Shown here: positions 1 through 8,824 of the stretch, piece by piece
How positions within the stretch are numbered: the first letter of the stretch is position 1
How the letters are laid out: each line of letters begins with the position of its first letter
Notes under the pieces: generated by a model
Told to the model about the DNA's origin: nothing
The model's input: the letters and a program-made list of their open reading frames with translations, nothing else
The model's database searches: none
Translations under genes and position numbers: made by a program
Source of the DNA: JAJVID01 sp050247435
GTDB lineage: Bacteria > Acidobacteriota > Blastocatellia > RBC074
NCBI GenBank assembly: GCA_050247435.1
Contig: JBFWUF010000009.1
Location: 62,001-126,000, forward strand
Length of the DNA stretch: 64,000 bases
Direction: 5' to 3'

Positions 1-80
1 GGATCTCCTCTCTCTTTCTCCTCTCTGCGAAATCTCTGCGTTCTCTGCGCCTTTGCGGTGAACTCAGCATTACATTTTTA
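1..80. repeat. Half of a dispersed palindrome (CTCTGCG / CTCTGCGCC family)
   Basis: This pyrimidine-rich stretch repeats the unit CTCTGCG and ends in CTTTGCGGTGAACTCAGCATT followed by a short T-run and GCGCC. It matches the right arm of the palindrome at 63339-63518 and shares its core with the one at 6259-6364. Only one arm is visible because the window starts here. It lies just downstream of the stop of the minus-strand transporter gene. Confidence 0.7.
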
Positions 81-88
81 GCGCCACC

Positions 89-1675
89 CTAAATCCATTT
101 CATCGAAATCAGCAAAGTCAGAATCGCCAGTGATAGAAAATATGAGCCAGCCAAAAACAATCCGATCCTGGGCCACAATCCCGGTTTCAATTCATCGGGC
201 AACAGCGTCGAATTGACGTACAACGTGTGCCAGCAACTGATCCCCAACGCGACATTGCCCAGATTCCCATAAACCACAATCAGCCACCGGGGGCTGGCGA
301 ATGAGAGGAAGATCGCGGCGATCACGAAATACCCGATCAGAATTCCGAAATACAACTTGCCGATCTTGCGCGGGTCAATCTTGCGCATCCATTTCGCCGA
401 AGACCAGCAGACATCAACCCAGCGCCGCATAAACCCGTCGGCGTTCGCGGTCGAGTTCGGCAGTAAAGCGAGAAAGCCGCAAAACAAAATCATGTACCAG
501 CAAAACGCGCCGAGCGTGCCGCCGATGCGCCCCATCACGCCGTCAGCGGTCATTCCCGCCAACACCCAACTGTTCGCGCTCGTGCCGCGCGGCAGAAATT
601 CGACCGAGAGCATGCTCGGCAGCGCCAGCCCGATGAACGCCGCCGGCATCCACAGCGCAAGTTGATCGCGCCTGATGTGCTTCATCCAACGTTTCCATCT
701 CGGCATCGAATCCTTATTCACCTCAAACACCTTACCCGAATGCGAGAGCGAAATGTCGCGCCCGCCGATGATGCTCGGAATCGCGCCGACTTTGCCGCCC
801 ATCCCCCAGCCCTGGTCGCGCGTGTAGTTGCTGATCGAAGTCTGCGCCATCCCGCCAACGCCCGCGATGGCCGCGAATGAAGTCAGCAGCGGCAGAGCCT
901 CCGCACTCAACTTCGGCAGTCCTTCGCCGTGCCAGAGCGTGACGAAGACGTTCTTCACGCCTCCGCCGTCAACCGGCACATTGCCGAATTTGAAGAAGCC
1001 GGTGAACAATTCGACCCACGTGTTGAACGACGAGAAGAAGACGCCGAGGAACGTAAGGAAGCCGAGCACGACAACGATCTTCACCGTTATCACCGCTTTG
1101 AGCGAGTTGTAAATCTTGCCGCCGAACAACAAGGGGATCAGCGACAGAATGAGCATCCCGAAAGTCAGCCAGTAAAGCAGCGAAGCGTCGGCTGGATTCC
1201 TGCCAGGGTCGGGAATGCGCCCCATCCACATCGCCGCCACGGTCGTCGAGACATTACCAATCTGGTAAGGCAGCAACGCGCCCAGGTCCAGGATCAGGTA
1301 AAACCATAGCCAGAACGCCGGGCCGGGCAACGTGCGGAATTTGCCGTTCATGATCGGTTCGCCGCAATAAAGCGTGTAGCGGCTGATCTCCAGGTTGTAG
1401 ATGACTTGCGCCAGAATGCTCAGCGTCGTCACCCACAACAGAGCGCCGCCGTAACGCGCCGTCACGGCAGGCCCCAGCAACCACTCGCCAGCGCCAATCG
1501 AGGCGCCGGACATCAACAATCCCGGCCCGAGCATCATCGCCCATTTCCGCCCAGTGAATTTCGGCGCGTCGTCGAGTTCTGCCATCTCCCATCGCGGCAT
1601 TGCGCGCGAACCGGGCCACGGCGCGGCTTCGGCCTCAGCCGCATCGGGCGCGGCTACTGCTTTCGTTTTTTCCAT
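89..1675 (-). CDS. Nramp-related multi-pass membrane transporter
   Basis: A 528-residue polytopic membrane protein with about 11-12 hydrophobic segments after a roughly 45-residue soluble N-terminus. The first membrane segment (residues 46-75, LGPGLLMSGASIGAGEW) fits the Nramp fold, but where metal-transporting Nramps carry DPGN this protein has SGASIGAG, and no MPH motif is evident in the sixth segment. It may therefore be an Nramp-related protein with a different substrate; that is inference. No clear Shine-Dalgarno precedes the ATG. The gene lies downstream of deoC on the same strand, with a 113-nt gap. Family membership is fairly secure; substrate is unknown. Confidence 0.8.
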   Translation of the reverse strand: MEKTKAVAAPDAAEAEAAPWPGSRAMPRWEMAELDDAPKFTGRKWAMMLGPGLLMSGASIGAGEWLLGPAVTARYGGALLWVTTLSILAQVIYNLEISRYTLYCGEPIMNGKFRTLPGPAFWLWFYLILDLGALLPYQIGNVSTTVAAMWMGRIPDPGRNPADASLLYWLTFGMLILSLIPLLFGGKIYNSLKAVITVKIVVVLGFLTFLGVFFSSFNTWVELFTGFFKFGNVPVDGGGVKNVFVTLWHGEGLPKLSAEALPLLTSFAAIAGVGGMAQTSISNYTRDQGWGMGGKVGAIPSIIGGRDISLSHSGKVFEVNKDSMPRWKRWMKHIRRDQLALWMPAAFIGLALPSMLSVEFLPRGTSANSWVLAGMTADGVMGRIGGTLGAFCWYMILFCGFLALLPNSTANADGFMRRWVDVCWSSAKWMRKIDPRKIGKLYFGILIGYFVIAAIFLSFASPRWLIVVYGNLGNVALGISCWHTLYVNSTLLPDELKPGLWPRIGLFLAGSYFLSLAILTLLISMKWI

Positions 1676-1788
1676 AATCTTATCGAGTTGTGTTTGAGCA
1701 ATGTGAATTGACGAAGCGGCTATTGTAATTGAAATCGAGCCGTTGTCACGGCTTGGGCTGAAGTTTTCTTATTACAAATCGAGCCGCG

Positions 1789-2508
1789 TCATTGCGCGGG
1801 TGGAGCAATTTGCCAAATTGTTCCACCTGAATCGAGACGGCGTTTGCACTCGTCAAGCATAGCGATGGTTTGCGTCGCGCCCGCGCGGGTCACGCCGAGC
1901 GCGCGAACTTCAAGCAGTCTGTCCAGCGTGCGCACGCCGCCAGCGGCTTTAATCTGCACTCGCCGCGGCGAATGTTTGCGCATCAGGATCAGGTCTTCAT
2001 TCGTCGCGCCGCTCGGAGCGTATCCGGTTGAAGTCTTCACCCAGTCAGCGTCCAACTCGCCGCAAATTTCGCACAGTCGAATCTTGTGATCGTCTTTCAA
2101 GTAAGCGTTCTCAAAGATCACCTTAACCTTCTGGCCGCGTTCGTGCGCGACATCAATCACGGCCCTGATATCGTTGCGCACGTAAGCCCAGTCGCCGCTC
2201 AGGACTTTGCTGATGCTGACCACCATATCGAGTTCCTCGCCTCCGTCGTCGAGCGCCTGAACCGCCTCGGCAACCTTGATCTTCGTTGTGTGCCCTCCGT
2301 GCGGGAAGCCGATGGTCGCGCTCGCCTTCACCCCGCTGCCATCGAGGATTTCGGCGCAGCGTTTCAGGAAATACGGCATGACGCACGCGCTGGCGACATC
2401 GTACCGGCGCGCGGTCAAACAGCCCTGCTCCAATTCGTCCGCCGTCAGCGTCGGATTGAGCAGCGAGTGGTCAATCATTTTTGCGATGTCTTCGTAGGTG
2501 TAATCCAT
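1789..2508 (-). CDS. deoC: Deoxyribose-phosphate aldolase
   Basis: DeoC cleaves 2-deoxyribose-5-phosphate to glyceraldehyde-3-phosphate and acetaldehyde in deoxynucleoside catabolism. The protein shows the class I aldolase signature with the Schiff-base lysine in VKTSTGYAPSGAT and a second conserved lysine in IKAAGGVRT. The ORF can be read from a GTG at 2532, but the ATG at 2508 (MDYTYEDIAKMIDHS) gives the usual family N-terminus and about 239 residues. Neither start has a good Shine-Dalgarno: a 24-bp-arm palindrome ends 12 nt upstream. The other nucleoside-salvage genes of the window lie about 35 kb away. Confidence 0.93.
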   Translation of the reverse strand: MDYTYEDIAKMIDHSLLNPTLTADELEQGCLTARRYDVASACVMPYFLKRCAEILDGSGVKASATIGFPHGGHTTKIKVAEAVQALDDGGEELDMVVSISKVLSGDWAYVRNDIRAVIDVAHERGQKVKVIFENAYLKDDHKIRLCEICGELDADWVKTSTGYAPSGATNEDLILMRKHSPRRVQIKAAGGVRTLDRLLEVRALGVTRAGATQTIAMLDECKRRLDSGGTIWQIAPPAQ

Positions 2509-2520
2509 CTCTGTCACTAG

Positions 2521-2602
2521 AAGATCAACCACGAAGAAACGAAGGGAACGAAGAAAGAACAGGAAAATCCTTCGTGTTCTTCGTTTCTTCGTGGTTGATC
2601 TT
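2521..2602. repeat. Long palindrome upstream of deoC
   Basis: The arms at 2521-2544 and 2579-2602 are perfectly complementary over 24 bp and contain the subunit ACGAAGAAACGAAG. Pairing continues inward with mismatches to about 33 bp. The element fills the gap between the serine hydrolase gene and deoC, and would form a hairpin in the deoC 5' leader. It has the same architecture as other palindromes here but no sequence match to them. Confidence 0.85.
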
Positions 2603-2656
2603 TATTGTTTTAGCGCGTCGCAACGCGACAGGAACAACTCCTCGGAAAATGCGGCA

Positions 2657-4201
2657 TCACTCCTTCGAGGTAACGTCGCGCGCGTTTTCTTTCCGTCGCG
2701 TGAAGATTATCTCCTTCACGTTCGGTTCGAGCGCGATGGCCACACGGTCAATCTCGCCCGCCCGGTTTATCAGGAAAGTCATCTTCGTTCCCCCAAGCGC
2801 CGCGCCTTCGGCCCCCTGAAAGATGTCGTAGTGATAATGCGTCAAGCCGCCACTCAGACCGTGCAGATCGAACTTCAATTGCTCGCCTTCCTGTGTGATC
2901 GTCAATGTTTGATAGGCCGGATGCTCAAACTGCCCGGCGTAATCGCGCAAGGCGTGCGTGGGCCGTGTGTCCTTTTTGCGTTTCGCGTCGTCCTCGGTTT
3001 TCGCTTTGGCCTGGGCTTCTTTCGCTTTCGCCGCGTCGTCGAGCGCGCGCCGCGCCCACGGGGCTTCGCTCAGACCGAGCATCCGATCCACGGCGTTTGA
3101 CGCGATGAGGCCGCTTGCCGGCGAGGCCGAATTGGTCAACACCACCACGCCCAGTTGATCCTTCGGCAGAAAACGAACTTGCGAAGTGAATCCGTCAATC
3201 CCGCCGCCGTGCGAAAGCGAGGGATGGCCTCGGTAGGAAGTCACGCCCCAGCCCATCGCATAACTTGAGTAAAACGACTCGTCGTATTTCAGATCGCCGC
3301 CCGCAACGATCTGCGGCGTGTGCGTTTCAGCCAGGCTCTTCTCCGAGGCGATCTGCCGGCCATTGAATTTGCCCTTGCCCAACTGCATCAGCAGCCAGCG
3401 CGACATCTCGTTCACGCTCGAATTGATCGAACCCGCCGGGCCGACGGCGTCAATGTTGCGAAACGGAATCTCTTTGACCTCGCCTTTGACTTCGCCGTAG
3501 GGCAGCGAAAAGTCAGCCGCCTTACGCGAATCGTTCACGGAGAAATTGCTGGTCTTCATCTCCAACGGATCGAGGATTCTCTTCCGCACGAATTCTTCCC
3601 ACGTCGAGCCGGAAATCCGCTCGATCAACACGCCCGCGGCCAGAAACATCAGGTTGTTGTATTGATACCTGGCGTGCAGCGGCCTGCTGGGTTCAAGGTA
3701 GCGCAGCCGCTCGAAAATTTCCTTCCGCGACAGTGGCGAGCCGTACCAAACCAGGTCGTGGCGCGGCAGCCCGGATTGATGCGACACCAGATCGCGCGGG
3801 CGGATGTGTTCGGTCGCATACGCATCGTGCAGCGTCAAGTCAGGCAGGTAATTTCTGACCGGCTTGTCCCAATCGAGTTTCCCCTCGTCGGCGAGAATCG
3901 CCATCGCGGTGGCGGTGAACGCCTTCGAGCAAGACCCGATGGCGAAGAGCGTGTCGGGCGTGACCTTCAATCCTTTTCCGGCATCGCGATGGCCGAAGCC
4001 TTTCGCGTAAACCACCTTGCCGTCTTTGACGACGGCCACGGCCAAACCGGGAACCTTCCAGTCTTTCATCACCTGCTCAACAAAGCCATCGAAGCCGTTG
4101 AGTCTGGCTGGAGCGGAATTGCCCTGCGCCCGCAGTTGAGTTGGCGCGCACAGAAGCGCCACCAGCAAGAACGTAATCAGTCGAATTGATCGGTGTGTCA
4201 T
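2657..4201 (-). CDS. Secreted class C beta-lactamase-fold serine hydrolase
   Basis: A 514-residue exported serine hydrolase of the beta-lactamase class C / PBP4* family. Residues 1-26 are a signal peptide. The SxxK motif is S90-C-S-K93, the YxN motif is the YNN in RYQYNNLMFLAAG, and the third motif is HGGGIDG. A C-terminal beta-rich region of about 110 residues resembles DUF3471, often attached to such hydrolases. The ORF can be read from a TTG at 4216, but GGAGGA inside that extension sits 8 nt before the ATG at 4201, which decides the start. It follows the GH2 gene by 15 nt, so the two are probably co-transcribed. Substrate unknown; peptidase or esterase activity is possible. Confidence 0.88.
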   Translation of the reverse strand: MTHRSIRLITFLLVALLCAPTQLRAQGNSAPARLNGFDGFVEQVMKDWKVPGLAVAVVKDGKVVYAKGFGHRDAGKGLKVTPDTLFAIGSCSKAFTATAMAILADEGKLDWDKPVRNYLPDLTLHDAYATEHIRPRDLVSHQSGLPRHDLVWYGSPLSRKEIFERLRYLEPSRPLHARYQYNNLMFLAAGVLIERISGSTWEEFVRKRILDPLEMKTSNFSVNDSRKAADFSLPYGEVKGEVKEIPFRNIDAVGPAGSINSSVNEMSRWLLMQLGKGKFNGRQIASEKSLAETHTPQIVAGGDLKYDESFYSSYAMGWGVTSYRGHPSLSHGGGIDGFTSQVRFLPKDQLGVVVLTNSASPASGLIASNAVDRMLGLSEAPWARRALDDAAKAKEAQAKAKTEDDAKRKKDTRPTHALRDYAGQFEHPAYQTLTITQEGEQLKFDLHGLSGGLTHYHYDIFQGAEGAALGGTKMTFLINRAGEIDRVAIALEPNVKEIIFTRRKENARDVTSKE

Positions 4202-4216
4202 CGGTGTGTCCTCCAA

Positions 4217-6037
4217 CTACCTTTGATTGAAAATCTTCGCGAACTCCGCAGGGTCGGCTTTCAGTTTGCGGTCGTAAGTCATCAGGCCGTTGATCTCCTG
4301 CTCGACGTCGGTCAGTTGCGTGTAGCAGTAGCCGGCCCAGGCCGGGTTCGACCGCAACGCTTTGATCAACCCATCGAGTCTCGTAAGAAACGCTTCCTTC
4401 GTCGGCTCGATGCCTGAATAGCCCCACTCGTTTTCGGCTGCGGGCGAGCCGAGGCGGTAAGCGATGCCACCGAACTCGGTCATCAGGAATGGCGCGCCGT
4501 TGTATTTAAAACCGTAGGCCAACGCTTCGCGCCCGTTGCGCGGAATGCGGCCAGGTTCGGTCACGAGATGTTTGTACTTGGCGGCCAGTTCTTCGCCGGT
4601 GCGCGCGTAATCGTGCAGGCCGAAGATGTCGGTTTCGTCGGTGTGCTCCCAGCCGTCGTTGTCGGTGACGAGGCGCGATTGATCGAGCGACCGCAGCAGG
4701 TGATACATCACCTTGTTATGCTCCTGCTGCGCTTTGTTCGTGAGAATCTGGTTGACGCCCCAGCTTTCGTTGATCGGCAGCCAGACGATGATCGAGGGGT
4801 GGTTGTAATCGCGGTTGACGATCTGCGTCCACTCGTCAATGAAGCGCGCAGCGTAATCCTCGTTGTACTCCTGAGCGTTAGCCATCTCGCCCCAGACGAT
4901 CAGACCGAGTTTGTCGGCCCAGTAGAGCCAGCGCGGGTCTTCGACCTTCTGGTGTTTACGCGCGCCGTTGAGGCCGAACTTTTTGGTCATCTCGATATCG
5001 TACTTGATCGCCTCGTCGCTCGGCGGCGTCAGCAGGCTTTCAGGCCAGTATCCTTGATCGAGGACGAGCCTCAGATAGTACGGCGCGTTATTGAGATAAA
5101 TTTTGCCATTGTGGACCGAAACTTTGCGCTGGCCGAAATAACTCTCGACGCGGTCGAGCGTCTGCCCGTTCGCCGCGATCAGTTCAACCGTCAGATCGTA
5201 GAGCGTCGGGCGTTCGGGACTCCACAGTTGCTGCCCCGTGAGTTTCAGCACGGCCATCGGGCGCGCGGTCGAGACCGGAATCTCCGATTGCGTTTGCAGG
5301 GCGCCGTTCAGCTTTACTGTGGTTCTCAGCTTGAGATCGGATGCGAATTTGTTGAGCACGGCCTCGACGCCGACCTGCGACTCATCAACGTTCGGCGTGA
5401 CTCGCAGCCGTTTGACGTGAACCGCGGGCGCCGCTTCGATCCAGACAGGCTGCCAGATGCCGGTCGTGCGCGTGTACCAGATACCTTGCGATTTCGGCTG
5501 CCAGTATTGCTTGCCGCGCGGGACGCTGCGATCCGTTCCGGGGTCCCACACGCGCACCGTGATCACGTTGTCGCCAGGCTTCAGGTAATCGGTGATGTCG
5601 AGCGCGAAGCCAACGTGCCCGCCACGATGATCGCCCACGCGGTCGCCATTCACCCAAACTATCGCTTCGTAATCAACCGCGCCGAAATTGAGCGTCACGC
5701 GCTTGCCCTTGAAATTCGCGGGGATTTGCGCGGCGCGGCGGTACCAGACCACGTCGTGAAAAGCGGTGTCGGCGATCCCGCTCAGCTTGCTTTGAAAAGC
5801 GAAGGGGACTTGAATTGTCTTCGTGAACTTCTTGCCGCTCGCATACCAGCGTTCGGCCAGCCCTCGATCCTGATCATCGAACTCGAACTCCCATCGCCCG
5901 TTGAGCGTCTGCCAATCGGCGCGCGTCATGACCGGGTTCGGATGTTCGGAACGCGGAATATTGGTCTGCGCCGTCGCCATGGCGCAGACCAGCGACAGGA
6001 CAAGCGTCAGCAAGCTGACAGAGATACTTTTGTTCAT
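4217..6037 (-). CDS. Exported glycoside hydrolase family 2 enzyme
   Basis: A 606-residue GH2-type beta-glycosidase (beta-galactosidase/glucuronidase class). A signal peptide covers residues 1-23 and the motif PRSEHPNPVMTR starts the mature part. A jelly-roll sugar-binding domain spans about 35-205, an Ig-like domain about 206-305, and the TIM barrel follows. The acid/base pair is N423-E424 (PINESWG) and the nucleophile is E521 (MTEFGG). It is shorter than LacZ and ends soon after the barrel, as in many 600-residue secreted GH2 enzymes. It heads a likely two-gene operon with the serine hydrolase. The exact sugar cannot be read from sequence. Confidence 0.92.
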   Translation of the reverse strand: MNKSISVSLLTLVLSLVCAMATAQTNIPRSEHPNPVMTRADWQTLNGRWEFEFDDQDRGLAERWYASGKKFTKTIQVPFAFQSKLSGIADTAFHDVVWYRRAAQIPANFKGKRVTLNFGAVDYEAIVWVNGDRVGDHRGGHVGFALDITDYLKPGDNVITVRVWDPGTDRSVPRGKQYWQPKSQGIWYTRTTGIWQPVWIEAAPAVHVKRLRVTPNVDESQVGVEAVLNKFASDLKLRTTVKLNGALQTQSEIPVSTARPMAVLKLTGQQLWSPERPTLYDLTVELIAANGQTLDRVESYFGQRKVSVHNGKIYLNNAPYYLRLVLDQGYWPESLLTPPSDEAIKYDIEMTKKFGLNGARKHQKVEDPRWLYWADKLGLIVWGEMANAQEYNEDYAARFIDEWTQIVNRDYNHPSIIVWLPINESWGVNQILTNKAQQEHNKVMYHLLRSLDQSRLVTDNDGWEHTDETDIFGLHDYARTGEELAAKYKHLVTEPGRIPRNGREALAYGFKYNGAPFLMTEFGGIAYRLGSPAAENEWGYSGIEPTKEAFLTRLDGLIKALRSNPAWAGYCYTQLTDVEQEINGLMTYDRKLKADPAEFAKIFNQR

Positions 6038-6258
6038 ACGTCTGCTCTGAATCCGGTGTGACTTAAACTTAAAGATGAATGCGAAACCGGTCGCTCAACC
6101 GGCTGATTGGTTGATCGCGCTTTTAACCCTCGCCGCGCCGTCTGTCAAGCGCGTTGACTCGGCACGATAGTCGGGCTTTTCGTTTTGAGGGCTTTGCCGT
6201 TGCGGGTCTTTCGCGGCTGGGGCTTTCGGAACGTCGGCAATCGAACATAAATTAAACC

Positions 6259-6364
6259 GCCGTGGGCGCGGAGAACGCAGAGAAATCGCGGAGAAAAACC
6301 TCTTCTTCCTCCTCTATCACTCTTTTCTCCGCTATGTAGACTCTGCGTTCTCCGCGCCCACGGC
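6259..6364. repeat. Long palindrome, GGCGCGGAGAACGCAGAG family
   Basis: The arms 6259-6282 and 6341-6364 are perfect inverted copies of 24 bp, with a further GCGGAGA/TCTCCGC pair inside. The core GGAGAACGCAGAG recurs at 63381-63393 and, inverted, near positions 35-50. The element lies in the 381-bp gene-free stretch 6038-6418 between the GH2 operon start and the 3' end of the ferritin-like gene. I see no gene in the rest of that stretch, whose left part should hold the GH2 promoter. Confidence 0.9.
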
Positions 6365-6418
6365 GATGAGTAAGGCTTACCATCACGTTTTCATTGAGTC
6401 GCGGCTTACTTCCATTCA

Positions 6419-7054
6419 TCAACCGACTGCCGTGAGTTGGGCAAGTATCGCCTGCTGCCACGTGTTTCGCGCCCATTGAACGTGAGCGTCTTCCTGATCC
6501 GCGACTATCTCCACGGCATGGCGCAGCGCCTGCTTCGCGGACGATTCAGGCATCTGATCGGCCAGGCGCTTGAGCAGTTCCCAGTTTGCGTGGCATTTGC
6601 TTTCGGCCAGCAACACCGCTTCCAGCATCGTCAATTCGCGCGTCAAGCTGTCAACCGAACCGTCCAGCAAGATTGGCTCCATCAGCCTGGTATTGACGAA
6701 TTCGGCCATGCGCGCCTGCGGGCTGACGTATTGCGGGTCGCCGCCAAGTAGCGCTGTGAGGTCGGAAAGGATTCGTATGTGATCCTCGGTCTGCGCTAGA
6801 AACTCCTGATATCTTTCACGCCATTTCGTAAACTGCGTTATTCCGGCGGCGACACGGTAGAGATGTACCCCGCACCGCTCGTGCGAAGCGAATGAACTCA
6901 TCAGATTGGCCAGGAAGACGCTGTTTGTCTTCGCGGCGCCGGCAAAATTCCGCAACACCGCGCTGGTAATCTCGTTTCCCGGCGTGGTCACGGTCATGCC
7001 TATCGGCATGGTTTTAGCGCCTGTTTCTCTGGTGACAAGCATTGGATTCATCAT
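6419..7054 (-). CDS. Ferritin-like domain protein (short)
   Basis: A 211-residue protein predicted to be almost wholly helical with no signal peptide. Carboxylate and histidine residues are spaced as in ferritin-like diiron four-helix bundles: E in SHERCGVHLYR, QTEDHI, E and H in AESKCHANW, and ExxH in DQEDAHVQWA. This suggests a diiron or structural ferritin-like fold. GGAGGG lies 10 nt upstream of the paired ATG codons at 7054/7051. Only three bases separate it from the larger ferritin-like gene upstream, so the two are surely co-transcribed and the products may interact. Activity is not known. Confidence 0.7.
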   Translation of the reverse strand: MMNPMLVTRETGAKTMPIGMTVTTPGNEITSAVLRNFAGAAKTNSVFLANLMSSFASHERCGVHLYRVAAGITQFTKWRERYQEFLAQTEDHIRILSDLTALLGGDPQYVSPQARMAEFVNTRLMEPILLDGSVDSLTRELTMLEAVLLAESKCHANWELLKRLADQMPESSAKQALRHAVEIVADQEDAHVQWARNTWQQAILAQLTAVG

Positions 7055-7057
7055 GTT

Positions 7058-8287
7058 TCACATCCCTCCCGCGGCGACTCGCGGCTGCTGGCGCTGCTCA
7101 ACCGGGTGCGGGCCGTTCGTCATGTGGCGGTAATCACCGCCGCGCGCGCTGATGTGATCGGCGATCACCTGCTCACTCGGCATGAATTGGCCGTTGACCT
7201 GCTGCCGATACTCGAAATACTTCGAGTCCGTCGGCAACTGATCCAGCGGGATGAATTGCGGCCCCATCGCCCGCAGGTTGACCTGGTTGGCCAACACCCT
7301 CCGCACATAGTCTTTGTTCTCCTGGAACAACGTCGGCTGAGGCAACTCTTTCGGCAGAATCTCCTCCGCCTCGATGCCTTCGTACCGCCGCATCATGTCG
7401 CAAGCTACGCGCAGGTGTTCGATCTCCATGTTCAGATGCAACTCCCAGATGGCCTTGATGCGCGAGTCTGTCTCCTGGCTCATGAACGAGTGATAGAGGT
7501 AGCACTCGTTGTAGTGATGAAAGACCTCCTGCTGGAACCAGGATTCGAGCGGGTCGAGCAGCGATTCGTATTGCGTGACGTGCTGCTCCTCGATCATACC
7601 GATCTCCAGGTACAAGGCGCGCGCAATCGGCTCAATGTAGCGGTTGCCCATGTTCATGTAAAAGTTCATCGTTTGCTGCTCGGCGGACATGATCGTCATC
7701 GCATGCAAACGCGAGAGCGGGTCAACAGTGTATTTGTCGTAATGCGCGCGGATGTCGTCGAACGGGTGGCGATGCTCGTCAATTGTCGGGCGGCCCGGCA
7801 TGATCTCGGTCACTTCTCCCGTGATCCGCTCGGCCTGCTTTCCTTCCAACAGATCCAGCAGGTTGGCGTAGCGGTAAAGGTGATCGAAATCTTCGAGCAG
7901 TCCGAATTCAAAAGTCTGTTTCAGATAAGGGTCTGGTTCGGTTCGCGCCACGTAGGCGGTCAAATCCACGGCAACCTGTTCGTATCCGATGGTGTTTTCG
8001 AGAGTGGATTCATCACCCGGCGTCAACCAGTTGACGGCCTTCTGCTGTTGCTGCTCGATGCGGCGGATCATCGCCAGCGTCTTTTTGATCTCAGGGTTGT
8101 CGGTGTGGCGCGCGAACTGATGCGAAAAGATTACTGACTCGACCTCAATACCATTCATCGCGATCACACGCGTGCGCGTATACGGCTCGACGCTGTTCTT
8201 ATCATACGGCTGCACATTCAGCTCCGACCAATTCCGCAGTTGGCGTTCAATCGGAATTCCCTTTTCAGTAAGTGGGTTGAAGCCCAT
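7058..8287 (-). CDS. Double ferritin-like domain protein
   Basis: A 409-residue soluble helical protein with two ferritin-like halves. The first (about 60-160) carries GYEQVAVDL and LLEDFDHLYRYANL; the second (about 185-310) carries EEQHVTQYESLL and MEIEHLRVACDMM, each with an ExxH motif. Its C-terminus is Gln/Arg/His rich. CGGAGG is 5 nt before the ATG. It is the first gene of a two-gene operon with the shorter ferritin-like protein and is divergent from a histidine kinase gene. Proteins of this kind are usually annotated only as hypothetical or ferritin-like; a role in oxidative or metal stress is inference. Confidence 0.72.
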   Translation of the reverse strand: MGFNPLTEKGIPIERQLRNWSELNVQPYDKNSVEPYTRTRVIAMNGIEVESVIFSHQFARHTDNPEIKKTLAMIRRIEQQQQKAVNWLTPGDESTLENTIGYEQVAVDLTAYVARTEPDPYLKQTFEFGLLEDFDHLYRYANLLDLLEGKQAERITGEVTEIMPGRPTIDEHRHPFDDIRAHYDKYTVDPLSRLHAMTIMSAEQQTMNFYMNMGNRYIEPIARALYLEIGMIEEQHVTQYESLLDPLESWFQQEVFHHYNECYLYHSFMSQETDSRIKAIWELHLNMEIEHLRVACDMMRRYEGIEAEEILPKELPQPTLFQENKDYVRRVLANQVNLRAMGPQFIPLDQLPTDSKYFEYRQQVNGQFMPSEQVIADHISARGGDYRHMTNGPHPVEQRQQPRVAAGGM

Positions 8288-8824
8288 AAATCCTCCGTTC
8301 GAGAAAGGCAGAGACTGCCTGGTTCGAGGGTCGTGAAGGCTGGCTTAGCCCCGCGCTCAAATTGTTGATAGATTTACCAGGCTAGTATCTAAGTTCCGCC
8401 GCAGCCGGTCGGTACCGCATCGCACGTATCTTGATCCAGGAGGCGATTTTTGTTTGGAGGAATGTAAGTTGCTTATTCGCGCGTTATAGTGTTCTATGTT
8501 GAGCCAGTTGTGCCCCGATAAACTAAATCTGTATTCTCGTTATACGATCCATGCGTATTACGCTTAGGCATTGCGTCTTATTCCTGTTCACATGTCTTAA
8601 TTCTGTCCATCTGATTTAGAAGCGCAGTCTGTGAAACATGAAGTATCCTCTGTTGCCCAGGTAACTTTCAGTTTCACTTTGGCAGGCAATTTCCGCTACC
8701 CCACTGAGTCCAGAGCCTGTCTGCGCTAAACGAATTTCCACAGGTGGCCGGGCGTCTTTAGGCGCTCGACAGCCTGCGTCAGACCCCCGTCAATATCATC
8801 AAACCCCACACTTAGGAGACAGCC
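8288..8824. other. Divergent intergenic region, no gene seen
   Basis: A 537-bp stretch between the divergent ferritin-like operon and the histidine kinase gene. It is richer in A+T than its surroundings from about 8450 to 8620 and should hold both promoters. I see no convincing ORF with a ribosome-binding site, no long palindrome and no RNA gene. Confidence 0.5.

Noticed and set aside
4568..6061. Plus-strand 497-residue open frame opposite the GH2 gene
   Set aside because: It is an antisense shadow of a gene with clear GH2 motifs, without ribosome-binding site or domain.
7106..8137. Plus-strand 343-residue open frame opposite the ferritin-like gene
   Set aside because: Antisense shadow without motifs.
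8676..8700. TGGCAGG-CAAT-TTCCGC as a possible sigma-54 promoter for the histidine kinase
   Set aside because: The -12 element lacks the required GC dinucleotide at the right place, so the match is too weak.
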